Shown here: piece after piece, positions 35,762 through 44,174 of the stretch
Numbering within the stretch: the first letter of the stretch is position 1
How the letters are laid out: the number at the start of each line of letters is the position of its first letter
DNA from: Firm-13 sp037143795
GTDB taxonomy: Bacteria; Bacillota; Clostridia; Saccharofermentanales; Saccharofermentanaceae
Length of the DNA: 64,000 nt
Reading direction: 5' to 3'
Assembly (NCBI GenBank): GCA_037143795.1
Contig: JBAWXZ010000013.1
Location: 1 to 64,000 of the forward strand
Position numbers and translations under genes: made by a program
The notes under the pieces: generated by a model
Databases searched by the model: none
The model's input: only the letters and a program-made list of their open reading frames with translations
What the model was told of the DNA's origin: nothing

Positions 35762-35977
35762 TTCTTGGCGCGGAGCGCCTATCAAAGAGGTTGCCTGTTA
35801 CATGAGCGACCTTACGCAGGCGAAGCCGAGGACATGGGAGCGAATGCAACAGGTTACCTCGCCCGACCTTACGCAGGCGTAGCCGAGGACATGGGAGCGA
35901 ATTCAACAGGTTACCTCGCCCGACCTTACGCAGGCGAAGCCGAGGACATGGGAGCGAATGCAACAGGCTGCCTCGCC
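35762..35977 (-). repeat. Modular structured repeat element, minus orientation
   Basis: The same family read on the minus strand. Three tandem 57-bp units (35807-35977) contain the core that includes CCTGCGTAAGGTCG. The outer arms ATGCAACAGGCTGCCTC (35958-35974) and GAGGTTGCCTGTTACAT (35787-35803) pair with a few mismatches. The hairpin module GGCGC-TCC-GCGCC, then AAGAAA, follows at 35761-35779. Open frames across it are repeat artefacts. Confidence 0.85.
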
Positions 35978-36107
35978 CGACTGGAAACTTGAATAAGAAC
36001 ATGATAAAATGCTGTGTTAAAAGAATTTGAAGCCGGGATGCAAGTGAGTTTGTATGTTTGGGCTTATGAGGAATTCCAGGAACCCACCGACTTTTTGGGA
36101 GGATTTT

Positions 36108-37319
36108 ATGCAGAAGGCGTGTCTTATATTAAGTGATGGCAGTGTGTTTGAAGGAATTCGCTTCGGAGCAGCGAGGGATGCTGTATGTGAGGTCGTTTTC
36201 AATACGGGTCTTACAGGATATGTGGAACTTCTCACGGATGCATCCTATGCCGGTCAGGCGATTACGATGGCTTCCCCGATTATTGGAAACTACGGAGTTT
36301 TTGAAAATACTTCTGAATCAACGCGGCCGTGGGTTGAGGCTTTCATCCTGCGGGATCTGACTACGGTTGAAGGCGACCAGCGACAGGCAGAGAATCTGGA
36401 AACATACCTTAAAAGGAATGATATCCCCGGTATTTACGGTATTGATACGCGTGCGCTTACTCTTCTGATAAGAGAGCACGGCACGATGCTCGGCCTGCTT
36501 ACCGATGGAACTAAAGAAGATGTTGATATGAAGGCAGCCATTGAGAAAATAGCGAAATATGATGGTTCAAAGCTTGTTCCTATGGTAAGCCGCAGGGACG
36601 TAGCTGTTTTTCCTGCAGGCCAAAAAGGCTGGGACAGGAATAAATACGTAACGGATGCAGCTTCGGGCAAGCCTACGGCCCTTGTGCCTGCAGAAACACC
36701 ACCGGACGCTGCTGCTGCAAAAAAGCCGGCATATCGGATTGCGCTCATTGATTTTGGTGTTAAGCAGAATATTATCTGGAATCTGGTCGACAGGGATTGT
36801 GAAGTTATCGCTTTTCCGTGGGATTCGACTGCAAAAGAGATTCTGGCCGTGCAGCCGGACGGCATTCTGCTGTCCAACGGCCCCGGGGACCCGAAGAACT
36901 GCGGCCCTGCGATTAAGCAGATAGCGCAGTTATATGCTTCAGGCACACCCATTATGGGCATATGCCTGGGTCATCAGCTGATGGCGCTTGCCACAGGTGC
37001 GGATACACACAAGCTTCGCTACGGACACAGGGGAATCAATCACCCGGTGAAGGACCTTCGCGCCGATCGTGTTTACATCACGTCACAAAACCACGGGTAT
37101 GTAGTCACGGATGAGACGCTTTCTCCCGAAATCTGTGAAATCAGCCATCTCAATATGAACGACGGGTCGATTGAAGGATTACGATACCTGAATAAGCCGG
37201 TCTTCACCGTTCAGTATCATCCGGAAGGTGCACCGGGTCCCCTGGATAATAACTATCTTTTTGATGAGTTCCTTACCTTGATAGATGATACAAAAAAGAA
37301 GGCGAAGGAAGCATTATGA
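36108..37319 (+). CDS. carA: Carbamoyl-phosphate synthase small subunit
   Basis: A 403-residue glutaminase subunit that releases ammonia from glutamine for carbamoyl phosphate synthesis. The N-terminal CPSase domain is followed by a class I amidotransferase with the catalytic Cys in GICLGHQL and the His in QYHPEG. A Pro/Ala-rich insert of about 25 residues (around 190-215) joins the domains. The ATG at 36108 has GGAGG before it; the upstream frame from 36054 is not used. The partner carB is not adjacent; the stop overlaps the murT start (ATGA). Confidence 0.94.
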   Translation: MQKACLILSDGSVFEGIRFGAARDAVCEVVFNTGLTGYVELLTDASYAGQAITMASPIIGNYGVFENTSESTRPWVEAFILRDLTTVEGDQRQAENLETYLKRNDIPGIYGIDTRALTLLIREHGTMLGLLTDGTKEDVDMKAAIEKIAKYDGSKLVPMVSRRDVAVFPAGQKGWDRNKYVTDAASGKPTALVPAETPPDAAAAKKPAYRIALIDFGVKQNIIWNLVDRDCEVIAFPWDSTAKEILAVQPDGILLSNGPGDPKNCGPAIKQIAQLYASGTPIMGICLGHQLMALATGADTHKLRYGHRGINHPVKDLRADRVYITSQNHGYVVTDETLSPEICEISHLNMNDGSIEGLRYLNKPVFTVQYHPEGAPGPLDNNYLFDEFLTLIDDTKKKAKEAL

Positions 37320-38806
37320 CACAATTTCGCGCAGGCTTCGCGGTTATCGCAGCTAAAGGAATTTCGAAAGGCTTGCGGTTGCTGGGAAGAGGTGCAACCA
37401 CACTTCCCGGACGCGTCGCACTGAAGATTTACCCGCAGATTCTTTCAATGCTGTCAAAAGACAGGAAGATTATTGTCCTGACAGGTACGAACGGAAAAAC
37501 CACGACCACGCATATGGTTTCGGGAATCTTAAGTTCCCTGGGATATACCGTGATTACCAATGTGTCGGGTGCCAATTTAGCTACCGGCATAGCCACGACT
37601 ATGATAGAAGGTATCGCGATTCGAAGGCGCGCCGAAAAAGCAGGCGGCAGGACGGTGTATGTTATTGAAGCGGATGAAGCGGCTTTTGCCAAAGTTGCCG
37701 GACAGCTGCAGCCGCTTGTCTGTGTCGTTACAAATCTTTTCAGGGACCAGTTGGACCGTTACGGTGAGCTGCTCCACACCCAGGCCCTCATTGCGAAAGG
37801 CCTCGATGCAACCCATGCACAGATTCTTTTGGATGCCGATGACTCCCTTGTAGCCGCGCTTGAGCGGGGCCGTGAAGACAGAGTCATTTTCTTTGGCATG
37901 GATGAAGCGTCCATGACACGTAACACTGTTACAAATCCTTTAAAATCAAGCCTGAGCGAAACCACATCGGATGCCTCCTACTGTAGCTTCTGCCAGACCA
38001 AATATGAATACAGGGCCAGAAGTTTCGGTCACCTGGGCGCTTTTTACTGCCCGTCCTGCGGATACAGCCGTAAGGAACCGGATTTTCTGGTGTCTTATAC
38101 TGCGGTATCTGATGAGGAACGGACGGCCTCTTTGGAGCCGGGAGCCCTTCCTCTTATCGGACCTTCCGATGTCGGATTTCCTGTAACGCTTTCCTACTCC
38201 GGTGAATCGCAGACCATGGGTCTCCCGATTCCTGGACTGCACAATTTCTATAATTCGGTGGCTGCTGTCGCCGCCTGTGTTTCCCTTGGTGAGAAGAGCG
38301 GGGATCCAGCCCTTTCCTTTGTAAAATGTGCAAATGCAATAGAGAACGTAAGGCCTGCTTTTGGCCGCATGGAGAAAATCCCGATCGGTTCGAAGTCGCT
38401 TTGCCTTCTTCTGGTCAAAAATCCGGTAGGGCTCGAGAGGGCGCTGTCGTTTGTTTCCCAGGCCTCGGATGCGGGCGGCATGTACCTTCTCCTCAACAGC
38501 AATGACGCCGACGGCAGAGATGTATCCTGGATCTGGGATGTCGATTTTGAATCGAGGTCGTACCCCGAAAAGGTGTTTGTGTCCGGAGAACGCTACGGGG
38601 ACATGTATCTGCGGCTTGCCTATGCAGGCATTGACAAGGATAGGATGCAGGCTGAGCCCATGACCCGGTGCGGGGACCTGCTTGACGGGGCTCTTGCAGA
38701 ATGTGAGGACGGTAAGTGCCTGTATATTCTTCCGAACTATACAGCGATGCTGGCACTTCGTGAAATTCTGGTCAAACGCTATCGTCTCAGGGATTTCTGG
38801 AAATAA
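37316..38806 (+). CDS. murT: Lipid II isoglutaminyl synthase, MurT subunit
   Basis: A 496-residue Mur-ligase-like subunit that activates the D-Glu alpha-carboxyl of lipid II with ATP; GatD supplies ammonia. The P-loop is TGTNGKTTTTHM (about 57-68). A zinc ribbon has paired cysteines CSFC and CPSC (about 222-260), and the C-terminal DUF1727 domain follows. It is translationally coupled to carA and is followed by gatD 20 bases later. Rightward palindrome copy CGTAACACTGTTACA lies within it at 37919. Confidence 0.93.
   Translation: MTQFRAGFAVIAAKGISKGLRLLGRGATTLPGRVALKIYPQILSMLSKDRKIIVLTGTNGKTTTTHMVSGILSSLGYTVITNVSGANLATGIATTMIEGIAIRRRAEKAGGRTVYVIEADEAAFAKVAGQLQPLVCVVTNLFRDQLDRYGELLHTQALIAKGLDATHAQILLDADDSLVAALERGREDRVIFFGMDEASMTRNTVTNPLKSSLSETTSDASYCSFCQTKYEYRARSFGHLGAFYCPSCGYSRKEPDFLVSYTAVSDEERTASLEPGALPLIGPSDVGFPVTLSYSGESQTMGLPIPGLHNFYNSVAAVAACVSLGEKSGDPALSFVKCANAIENVRPAFGRMEKIPIGSKSLCLLLVKNPVGLERALSFVSQASDAGGMYLLLNSNDADGRDVSWIWDVDFESRSYPEKVFVSGERYGDMYLRLAYAGIDKDRMQAEPMTRCGDLLDGALAECEDGKCLYILPNYTAMLALREILVKRYRLRDFWK
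37919..37933. repeat. Near-exact TGTAACAnTGTTACA palindrome in murT
   Basis: CGTAACACTGTTACA differs from the dispersed palindrome at one outer base. It is in coding sequence and could be chance. Confidence 0.4.
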
Positions 38807-38826
38807 TGGAGAGGAGCTTTTCAAAC

Positions 38827-39567
38827 ATGCAGGAAAAAATCCGGCTCTGTCATTTATACCCGGATCTGTTGAACCTATACGGGGACCGCGGTAATATTCT
38901 GGCCCTGGTCAGACGTTCGTCTTTGCGTGGAATCAATATGGAGGTTGAAGCCGTATCAATCGGGGAGGATTTCGATCCGGATCGGTATGATATGGTTTTT
39001 GTGGGCGGCGGGCAGGATGCAGAGCAGAATATACTGCGCAATGACTTTGTGTCTGTCAAAGGCGAAAAGATTAAGGAAGCCGTTGCAAAAAACAAGGTGT
39101 TTCTTTGCATCTGCGGCGGTTATCAGATGATGGGCCACTATTATGAAGAACATGACGGGCACAAAATCGAATGCCTGGGAGCCATAGATATATGGACAGT
39201 CGGAAAGAAAAGCCGCTTTATCGGGGATACGGTCTATTCCTGTGATTTGTTTCCGGAATCGAAGATCCTGTACGGGTTTGAGAACCACAGCGGACGTACA
39301 TATCTGGGAGAAGGAGTGAAGCCTCTTGCAAAAGTACTGACAGGATCCGGAAATAATGGTGAGGATCGGACGGAGGGTGCAATTTACAAAAACGTATACT
39401 GCACGTATTCCCATGGAAGCTTCTTGCCTAAGAATCCTGAAATGACGGATTATCTTATAAAAACAGCATTGGAAGTACAAAAAGGGATGTCATACACCCT
39501 GTCACCCCTGGCAACTGATGTTGAAAATTTTGCAAGGAACGCTCTCTCGACTTGCATAAAGCCTTGA
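38827..39567 (+). CDS. gatD: Lipid II isoglutaminyl synthase, GatD subunit
   Basis: A 246-residue class I-type glutamine amidotransferase that feeds ammonia to MurT, amidating peptidoglycan stem Glu to isoglutamine. The catalytic Cys is in CICGGYQMMG (about 94) and the His in YSHGSFLPKNPEM. The ATG at 38827 is preferred because GGAGAGGAGC lies before it. Its stop codon overlaps the -35 box of the glnA promoter. Confidence 0.92.
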   Translation: MQEKIRLCHLYPDLLNLYGDRGNILALVRRSSLRGINMEVEAVSIGEDFDPDRYDMVFVGGGQDAEQNILRNDFVSVKGEKIKEAVAKNKVFLCICGGYQMMGHYYEEHDGHKIECLGAIDIWTVGKKSRFIGDTVYSCDLFPESKILYGFENHSGRTYLGEGVKPLAKVLTGSGNNGEDRTEGAIYKNVYCTYSHGSFLPKNPEMTDYLIKTALEVQKGMSYTLSPLATDVENFARNALSTCIKP

Positions 39568-39593
39568 CATAGCTTCGCTTTTTCGCTTACAAT
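39564..39593 (+). promoter_or_regulatory. glnA promoter
   Basis: TTGACA (39564-39569) and TACAAT (39588-39593) with an 18-base spacer. This is close to the main sigma consensus and overlaps the gatD stop. About 90 bases of leader separate it from glnA. Confidence 0.8.
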
Positions 39594-39610
39594 AATGGAA
39601 ACCGGAAATG

Positions 39611-39633
39611 AGGCGGGAATACCGCCTGTTTTT
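39611..39633 (+). terminator. Leader terminator (attenuator) before glnA
   Basis: AGGCGG-GAATA-CCGCCT forms a six-pair stem followed by GTTTTT, inside the glnA leader. It should stop transcription unless prevented. An ANTAR antiterminator gene lies just downstream of glnA, which is the obvious candidate regulator. Confidence 0.7.
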
Positions 39634-39690
39634 CGTCATTTTTCCAGTTGCGGGCTCTATATACCGAGTTGCTCAGAGGAGGAAGACAAA

Positions 39691-41022
39691 ATGCCAAAAT
39701 ATACAAAAGAAGATATCATTCGTATTATAGGAGAAGAGGATGTGAAATTCATCCGGCTTCAGTTTACGGACATTTTTGGAATTCTTAAAAATGTTGCTAT
39801 TACACCGAGCCAGATGGGAAAAGCTCTGGATAATGAGTGCATGTTTGACGGATCGTCCATTGACGGGTTTACCCGTATAAGTGAGTCTGATATGTATCTG
39901 TATCCCGATTATGATTCCTTTGTTATTTTCCCGTGGCGGCCGCAGTCCGGCAAGGTTGCACGCCTTATCTGCGACATCTATACACCCAACGGCGATCCGT
40001 TTGTCGGCGATCCGCGATATACCCTCAAGAAGGTTCTGGCCAGGGCAAAAGATATGGGTTACATTTTTAATGTTGGACCCGAACTTGAATTTTTCCTTTT
40101 CAACTATGATGAAAACGGTAAACCGACAACAACGGCAAACGACGAGGGCGGCTATTTCGACCTTGAACCGATCGGCCAGGGCGAGGACATACGACGTGAG
40201 ATTTCTTTTGCCCTTGAGGCAATGGGATTCGAGATTGAAGCGTCCCATCACGAAGTTGCCCATGCACAGCACGAGATTGATTTTAAATTCGGGGATGCGC
40301 TCGCAACGGCCGACAATATCATGACTTTTAAGCTTGCGGTTAAAACAATTGCAAAGAGGTACGGCCTTCATGCATCATTCATGCCCAAACCGGTTTATGG
40401 AATCAACGGGTCCGGAATGCATATCAATATGTCCCTGATGAAAAACGGGAAGAATGCTTTTTACGATCCTGATGACGATCTCGGGCTTTCTGAGACGGCA
40501 ATGCAGTTTATTGCCGGTGTCCTGAAGCATGTGAAAGGAATTACGGCTGTTACCAATCCGCTGGTCAACTCATACAAGAGACTTGTTCCCGGTTATGAGG
40601 CGCCCTGTTATCTTGCCTGGTCTGCAGCCAACCGATCAGCATTGATCCGCATCCCGGCTACACGCGGCATAGGAACCCGTATGGAGCTGCGCAGTCCTGA
40701 TCCGTCCGCTAATCCTTATCTTGCCCTTGCCCTGTGCCTGGCGGCCGGCCTTGATGGAATCGAGAACAAAATGACACCTCCCAAGCAAGTATATAATTCT
40801 ATTTTTGCCATGTCCCCCGAGGAGAGGGTGGCTGCAGGAATTGACAATCTGCCGGGAAGCTTAAGGGATTCCCTCGATGAATTCGAGAAAGATCCCATGG
40901 GCAGGGAAGTGCTTGGAGACCATACATATGACAAGTACCTCGAAGCCAAGGACGACGAATGGAACGAGTACAAGACACAGGTCACACAATGGGAAATTGA
41001 TACTTATCTCCTCCGTTATTAA
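39691..41022 (+). CDS. glnA: Glutamine synthetase type I
   Basis: A 443-residue GSI-alpha enzyme that makes glutamine from glutamate, ammonia and ATP. Visible motifs include DGSSIDGF, the NPLVNSYKRL region and the NRSALIRIP ATP-site segment. The ATG at 39691 has GAGGAGG before it; the frame from 39595 runs through the attenuator and is rejected. It is followed by a hairpin and the ANTAR regulator. Confidence 0.97.
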   Translation: MPKYTKEDIIRIIGEEDVKFIRLQFTDIFGILKNVAITPSQMGKALDNECMFDGSSIDGFTRISESDMYLYPDYDSFVIFPWRPQSGKVARLICDIYTPNGDPFVGDPRYTLKKVLARAKDMGYIFNVGPELEFFLFNYDENGKPTTTANDEGGYFDLEPIGQGEDIRREISFALEAMGFEIEASHHEVAHAQHEIDFKFGDALATADNIMTFKLAVKTIAKRYGLHASFMPKPVYGINGSGMHINMSLMKNGKNAFYDPDDDLGLSETAMQFIAGVLKHVKGITAVTNPLVNSYKRLVPGYEAPCYLAWSAANRSALIRIPATRGIGTRMELRSPDPSANPYLALALCLAAGLDGIENKMTPPKQVYNSIFAMSPEERVAAGIDNLPGSLRDSLDEFEKDPMGREVLGDHTYDKYLEAKDDEWNEYKTQVTQWEIDTYLLRY

Positions 41023-41060
41023 TTAACCCGGTTCAGCTGACAGCGCAGGATTCTGCATGA

Positions 41061-41084
41061 CCTTCCGGCGAAACTGCCGGAAGG
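41061..41084 (+). other. Nine-pair hairpin with six-base loop, glnA-ANTAR gap
   Basis: CCTTCCGGC and GCCGGAAGG enclose the loop GAAACT. No T-run follows, so it is not a standard terminator. The hexaloop size is that of ANTAR targets, but the loop lacks the A1/G4 consensus. It may be an RNA-stability element or a variant target. Confidence 0.5.
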
Positions 41085-41126
41085 CTGACGCAGGATACGA
41101 CAGAATAATCATAAGGGAGGGAAAAG

Positions 41127-41720
41127 ATGAGAAGCATCATCGTTGCTTTTCCCGATATTGCCATAACGCATAAAATAAGGGACATCCTTCTTCGGAGTGA
41201 CTTTCCGGTGCGGGGACTTGCCACGAACGGGTCAATGGCACTTCGTAATATTCTGTCGGAAGATGGAGGGGGACTTGTCATCTGCGGTGCCCAGTTCCCG
41301 GATATGACAGCCATTCAGCTCCAGTCCCTGCTTCCGGATGATTATGACATGCTTATGATTACCTCAGCCGGGAATGTGAATTCCGCTTTTGGACAGAAGG
41401 AAGGACTTTACACACTTGCACTTCCGCTGCATGCGCAGGATCTTGTATCCTCCGTCCGCATGCTCCTTGACACAAGACAGATGTATAAGGACATATCACG
41501 TTCAAGTGCAGCCAAACCGAAAACAGCAAAGGACAGTCCCGCTCCCCCGAAACGGGGAATGGAAGAACAAAGAACGATTGATCAGGCCAAGGCGCTCTTA
41601 ATGAACCGCAACAATATGTCGGAACAGGAAGCACATAGATTCCTGCAGAAAAAGAGCATGGACAACGGATCAAAGCTTTTTGATATGGCGGTAAAAGTAT
41701 TGAAGAGCCTGGAAAACTAA
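41127..41720 (+). CDS. ANTAR-domain antiterminator response regulator
   Basis: A 197-residue protein with an N-terminal receiver-like domain (about 1-120), a Pro/Lys linker and a C-terminal ANTAR RNA-binding domain (about 140-195) with the pattern IDQAKALLMNRNNMSEQEAH. ANTAR proteins bind paired hexaloop hairpins and prevent termination. The receiver lacks a clear phospho-acceptor Asp: the first strand reads IIVAFPD. The location next to glnA matches nitrogen-control ANTAR genes of Clostridia. GGGAGGG precedes the ATG. Confidence 0.88.
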   Translation: MRSIIVAFPDIAITHKIRDILLRSDFPVRGLATNGSMALRNILSEDGGGLVICGAQFPDMTAIQLQSLLPDDYDMLMITSAGNVNSAFGQKEGLYTLALPLHAQDLVSSVRMLLDTRQMYKDISRSSAAKPKTAKDSPAPPKRGMEEQRTIDQAKALLMNRNNMSEQEAHRFLQKKSMDNGSKLFDMAVKVLKSLEN

Positions 41721-41753
41721 GGGATTGCATGTGTTAACAGAGGGGTTTTGTAA

Positions 41754-42605
41754 ATGAGAAAAATTTCTTTCACAAAAATGCAGGGTATAGGAAACGACTA
41801 CATTTATATTGACTGTACCAAAGATGAAATTTTAAAACAGGATGAGATAATCCCATTTGCGATTCGTTTCAGCGACAGACACTTCGGAATCGGTTCCGAC
41901 GGTGTAATCCTGATTAAGCCCTCTGAAAAAGCTGATTTTTTCATGGATATGTATAATGCCGACGGCTCACGGGGCAAAATGTGCGGCAACGGCATCCGCT
42001 GCGTGGCAAAATATGTCTATGAAAAAGGCCTTACAAATAAAACAGAGATTGCCGTCGAGACGCTTTCGGGAGTCAAGCAGCTTTCCCTTGCGATTGAAAA
42101 CGGTAAGGCTGAGCGTATTACCGTGAACATGGGTAAGCCGATTCTTGAGACGGATAAAATACCTGTCCTCTGGAGCGATAAAAACCTTTTCAATGAGGCG
42201 ATTGCTGTCGGCGGAAAGCTTTATAACATTACAGCCGTATCAATGGGCAACCCGCACGCCGTCGTATACGTGAAGGGTATTGAGACACTGCCGGTTGACA
42301 AGCTGGGGCCGCTTTTCGAGAAACACAAACTGTTTCCGGAAAGCGTTAATACGGAATTTGTTGAAATTATTGACCGTTCCCATCTTCGCATGCGTGTATG
42401 GGAGCGCGGATCCGGAGAGACAATGGCCTGCGGAACCGGTGCCTGTGCAACTGTAGTGGCATCCGTGCTGAATGGCTTTTCAGACCGGAAGGCAACTGTT
42501 ATTCTTAACGGGGGTGAACTCAATATTACATGGCGCGAAGATTCGGGCGATGTAATTATGGAGGGGCCGGCCGAGATCTGTTTTGAAGGTGCGGTTGATT
42601 TTTAA
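41754..42605 (+). CDS. dapF: Diaminopimelate epimerase
   Basis: A 283-residue PLP-independent racemase that converts LL- to meso-diaminopimelate for lysine and peptidoglycan. The two catalytic cysteines are in MCGNGIRC (about 76) and ACGTGACA (about 223). It is directly upstream of dapL, the enzyme making its substrate. An AGGGG-type ribosome site precedes the ATG. Confidence 0.95.
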   Translation: MRKISFTKMQGIGNDYIYIDCTKDEILKQDEIIPFAIRFSDRHFGIGSDGVILIKPSEKADFFMDMYNADGSRGKMCGNGIRCVAKYVYEKGLTNKTEIAVETLSGVKQLSLAIENGKAERITVNMGKPILETDKIPVLWSDKNLFNEAIAVGGKLYNITAVSMGNPHAVVYVKGIETLPVDKLGPLFEKHKLFPESVNTEFVEIIDRSHLRMRVWERGSGETMACGTGACATVVASVLNGFSDRKATVILNGGELNITWREDSGDVIMEGPAEICFEGAVDF

Positions 42606-42711
42606 ACTATTTTTCTGTACAAATATATATAAGGGTTGGCATTTCAAGGACGGAATGCCGTTTCTGATGTACTGGCTCCGAATATTGGGGCGGAATGGAT
42701 AAGGGAAACAC

Positions 42712-43944
42712 ATGATTGAGATGAACCAGAATTTTCAAAAACTGCCGGGTAATTATCTTTTTGCAACAATCGCCAGGAAGGTAAAAGAATTTGCAGCGGA
42801 ACACCCGGACAAAAACCTGATCCGTCTGGGTATAGGCGATGTAACAAGACCACTGGCACCGGCAGTGATAACTGCTATGCAGGCGGCCGTTCTTGAGATG
42901 GGCGATGAAAAGACTTTTCACGGATATGGTCCTGATTTCGGGTATGATTTCCTGGTAAGTGCCATTGCGGAGAATGATTATGCGAGCCGCGGCGTAGCGA
43001 TTGATACAGATGAAATTTTCGTCAGTGACGGATGTAAGAGCGACTCCGGTAATATCGGCGATATTTTTGCCGTCAATAATTATGTAGCTGTATGTGACCC
43101 GGTCTACCCGGTCTATGTTGATACGAATGTTATGGCAGGCCGTGCCGGGGAATATGATCCCGAAACAGGTCTGTGGTCGAATTTTTACTATCTGAAGTGC
43201 GAAGAAAAAAATGGCTTTATCCCGCAGGTACCTGCGATTACTCCTGGTGAAAAAACGCCTGACCTAATATATTTATGCTTCCCTAATAATCCGAGCGGTG
43301 CTGCGATCGGGTACGAAGATCTCAAATCCTGGGTGGATTATGCGCTGAAAACCGGTGCGATTATCCTTTATGATGCTGCGTATGAAGCTTTTATCTCAGA
43401 AGATCTTCCTCACACGATTTTTGAGATTCCCGGTGCCAGGGAATGTGCTATTGAACTAAGAAGTTTTTCCAAGACAGCCGGATTCACAGGGGTTCGCTGC
43501 GGTTACACGGTAATTCCCAAACAATTGGTAAGGGACAGCGTACGTGTCAGGGATCTTTGGGCAAGACGCCAGGCAACCAAATTCAACGGCGTATCCTATA
43601 TCACGCAGCGCGCTGCGGCAGCCATTTATACTCCGGAAGGCAAAGCACAGACAAAGGCTACGATTGCAATTTATATGGAAAACGCCAGAATTCTTCGCGA
43701 GGGACTCGCTTCTATGGGATATCAGGTATCGGGCGGAGTGAATGCTCCGTATATCTGGATGAAAACGCCCGGCGGCATGACATCCTGGGAGTTTTTTGAT
43801 TATCTTTTGAATGAGGCAAACGTTGTCGGTACGCCCGGATCCGGATTTGGACCCTGCGGGGAAGGTTATTTCCGCCTGACCGCATTTGGTTCAAAAGAGG
43901 CATCGGAAGAGGCGCTGCGCCGGATTGCATTGCTGCCAGGATAA
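42712..43944 (+). CDS. dapL: LL-diaminopimelate aminotransferase
   Basis: A 410-residue class I/II PLP aminotransferase that makes LL-diaminopimelate directly from tetrahydrodipicolinate. The N-terminus FQKLPGNYLFATIARKV is characteristic of DapL. The PLP lysine is in ELRSFSKTAGFTG (about 247), and YDAAYEAF is the cofactor-contact segment. The ATG at 42721 (MNQNFQ) is an alternative start. With dapF it gives a two-gene lysine/cell-wall unit. Confidence 0.93.
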   Translation: MIEMNQNFQKLPGNYLFATIARKVKEFAAEHPDKNLIRLGIGDVTRPLAPAVITAMQAAVLEMGDEKTFHGYGPDFGYDFLVSAIAENDYASRGVAIDTDEIFVSDGCKSDSGNIGDIFAVNNYVAVCDPVYPVYVDTNVMAGRAGEYDPETGLWSNFYYLKCEEKNGFIPQVPAITPGEKTPDLIYLCFPNNPSGAAIGYEDLKSWVDYALKTGAIILYDAAYEAFISEDLPHTIFEIPGARECAIELRSFSKTAGFTGVRCGYTVIPKQLVRDSVRVRDLWARRQATKFNGVSYITQRAAAAIYTPEGKAQTKATIAIYMENARILREGLASMGYQVSGGVNAPYIWMKTPGGMTSWEFFDYLLNEANVVGTPGSGFGPCGEGYFRLTAFGSKEASEEALRRIALLPG

Positions 43945-44042
43945 TATTTATTTGTGCGGACGGTAGAAAAAAGATCATTTTGTCTACTGCGGGGACCATA
44001 TAAATTGACACTGCCAGTAGCGCCTTATATAATGGTAAGGGC

Positions 44043-44083
44043 AAGGATTCCTCGAGTGAGTATTGCTCGGGGATTCTTTTTTT
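44043..44083 (+). terminator. Terminator after dapL
   Basis: AAGGATTCCTCGAG pairs with CTCGGGGATTCTT with one mismatch and G-T pairs, followed by a run of seven T. Confidence 0.75.
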
Positions 44084-44174
44084 ATGGGATAATATTGATT
44101 TAACAAGGAATGGAAGGCAGCATAGTGAATAGTCATGAATGTTGCCTTTCGTATTGACAGGAGGATCATTTTAC

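Noticed and set aside
35807..35977. Possible CRISPR array
   Set aside because: The 57-bp units repeat without unique spacers, and there is no cas gene nearby.
35351..36002. Several overlapping open frames
   Set aside because: They follow the tandem and inverted repeats and have no RBS or domain.
37946..38824. 292-codon leftward open frame
   Set aside because: Antisense to murT, no recognised domain and no ribosome binding site.
39673..40371. 232-codon leftward open frame
   Set aside because: Antisense to glnA and composed of its shadow.
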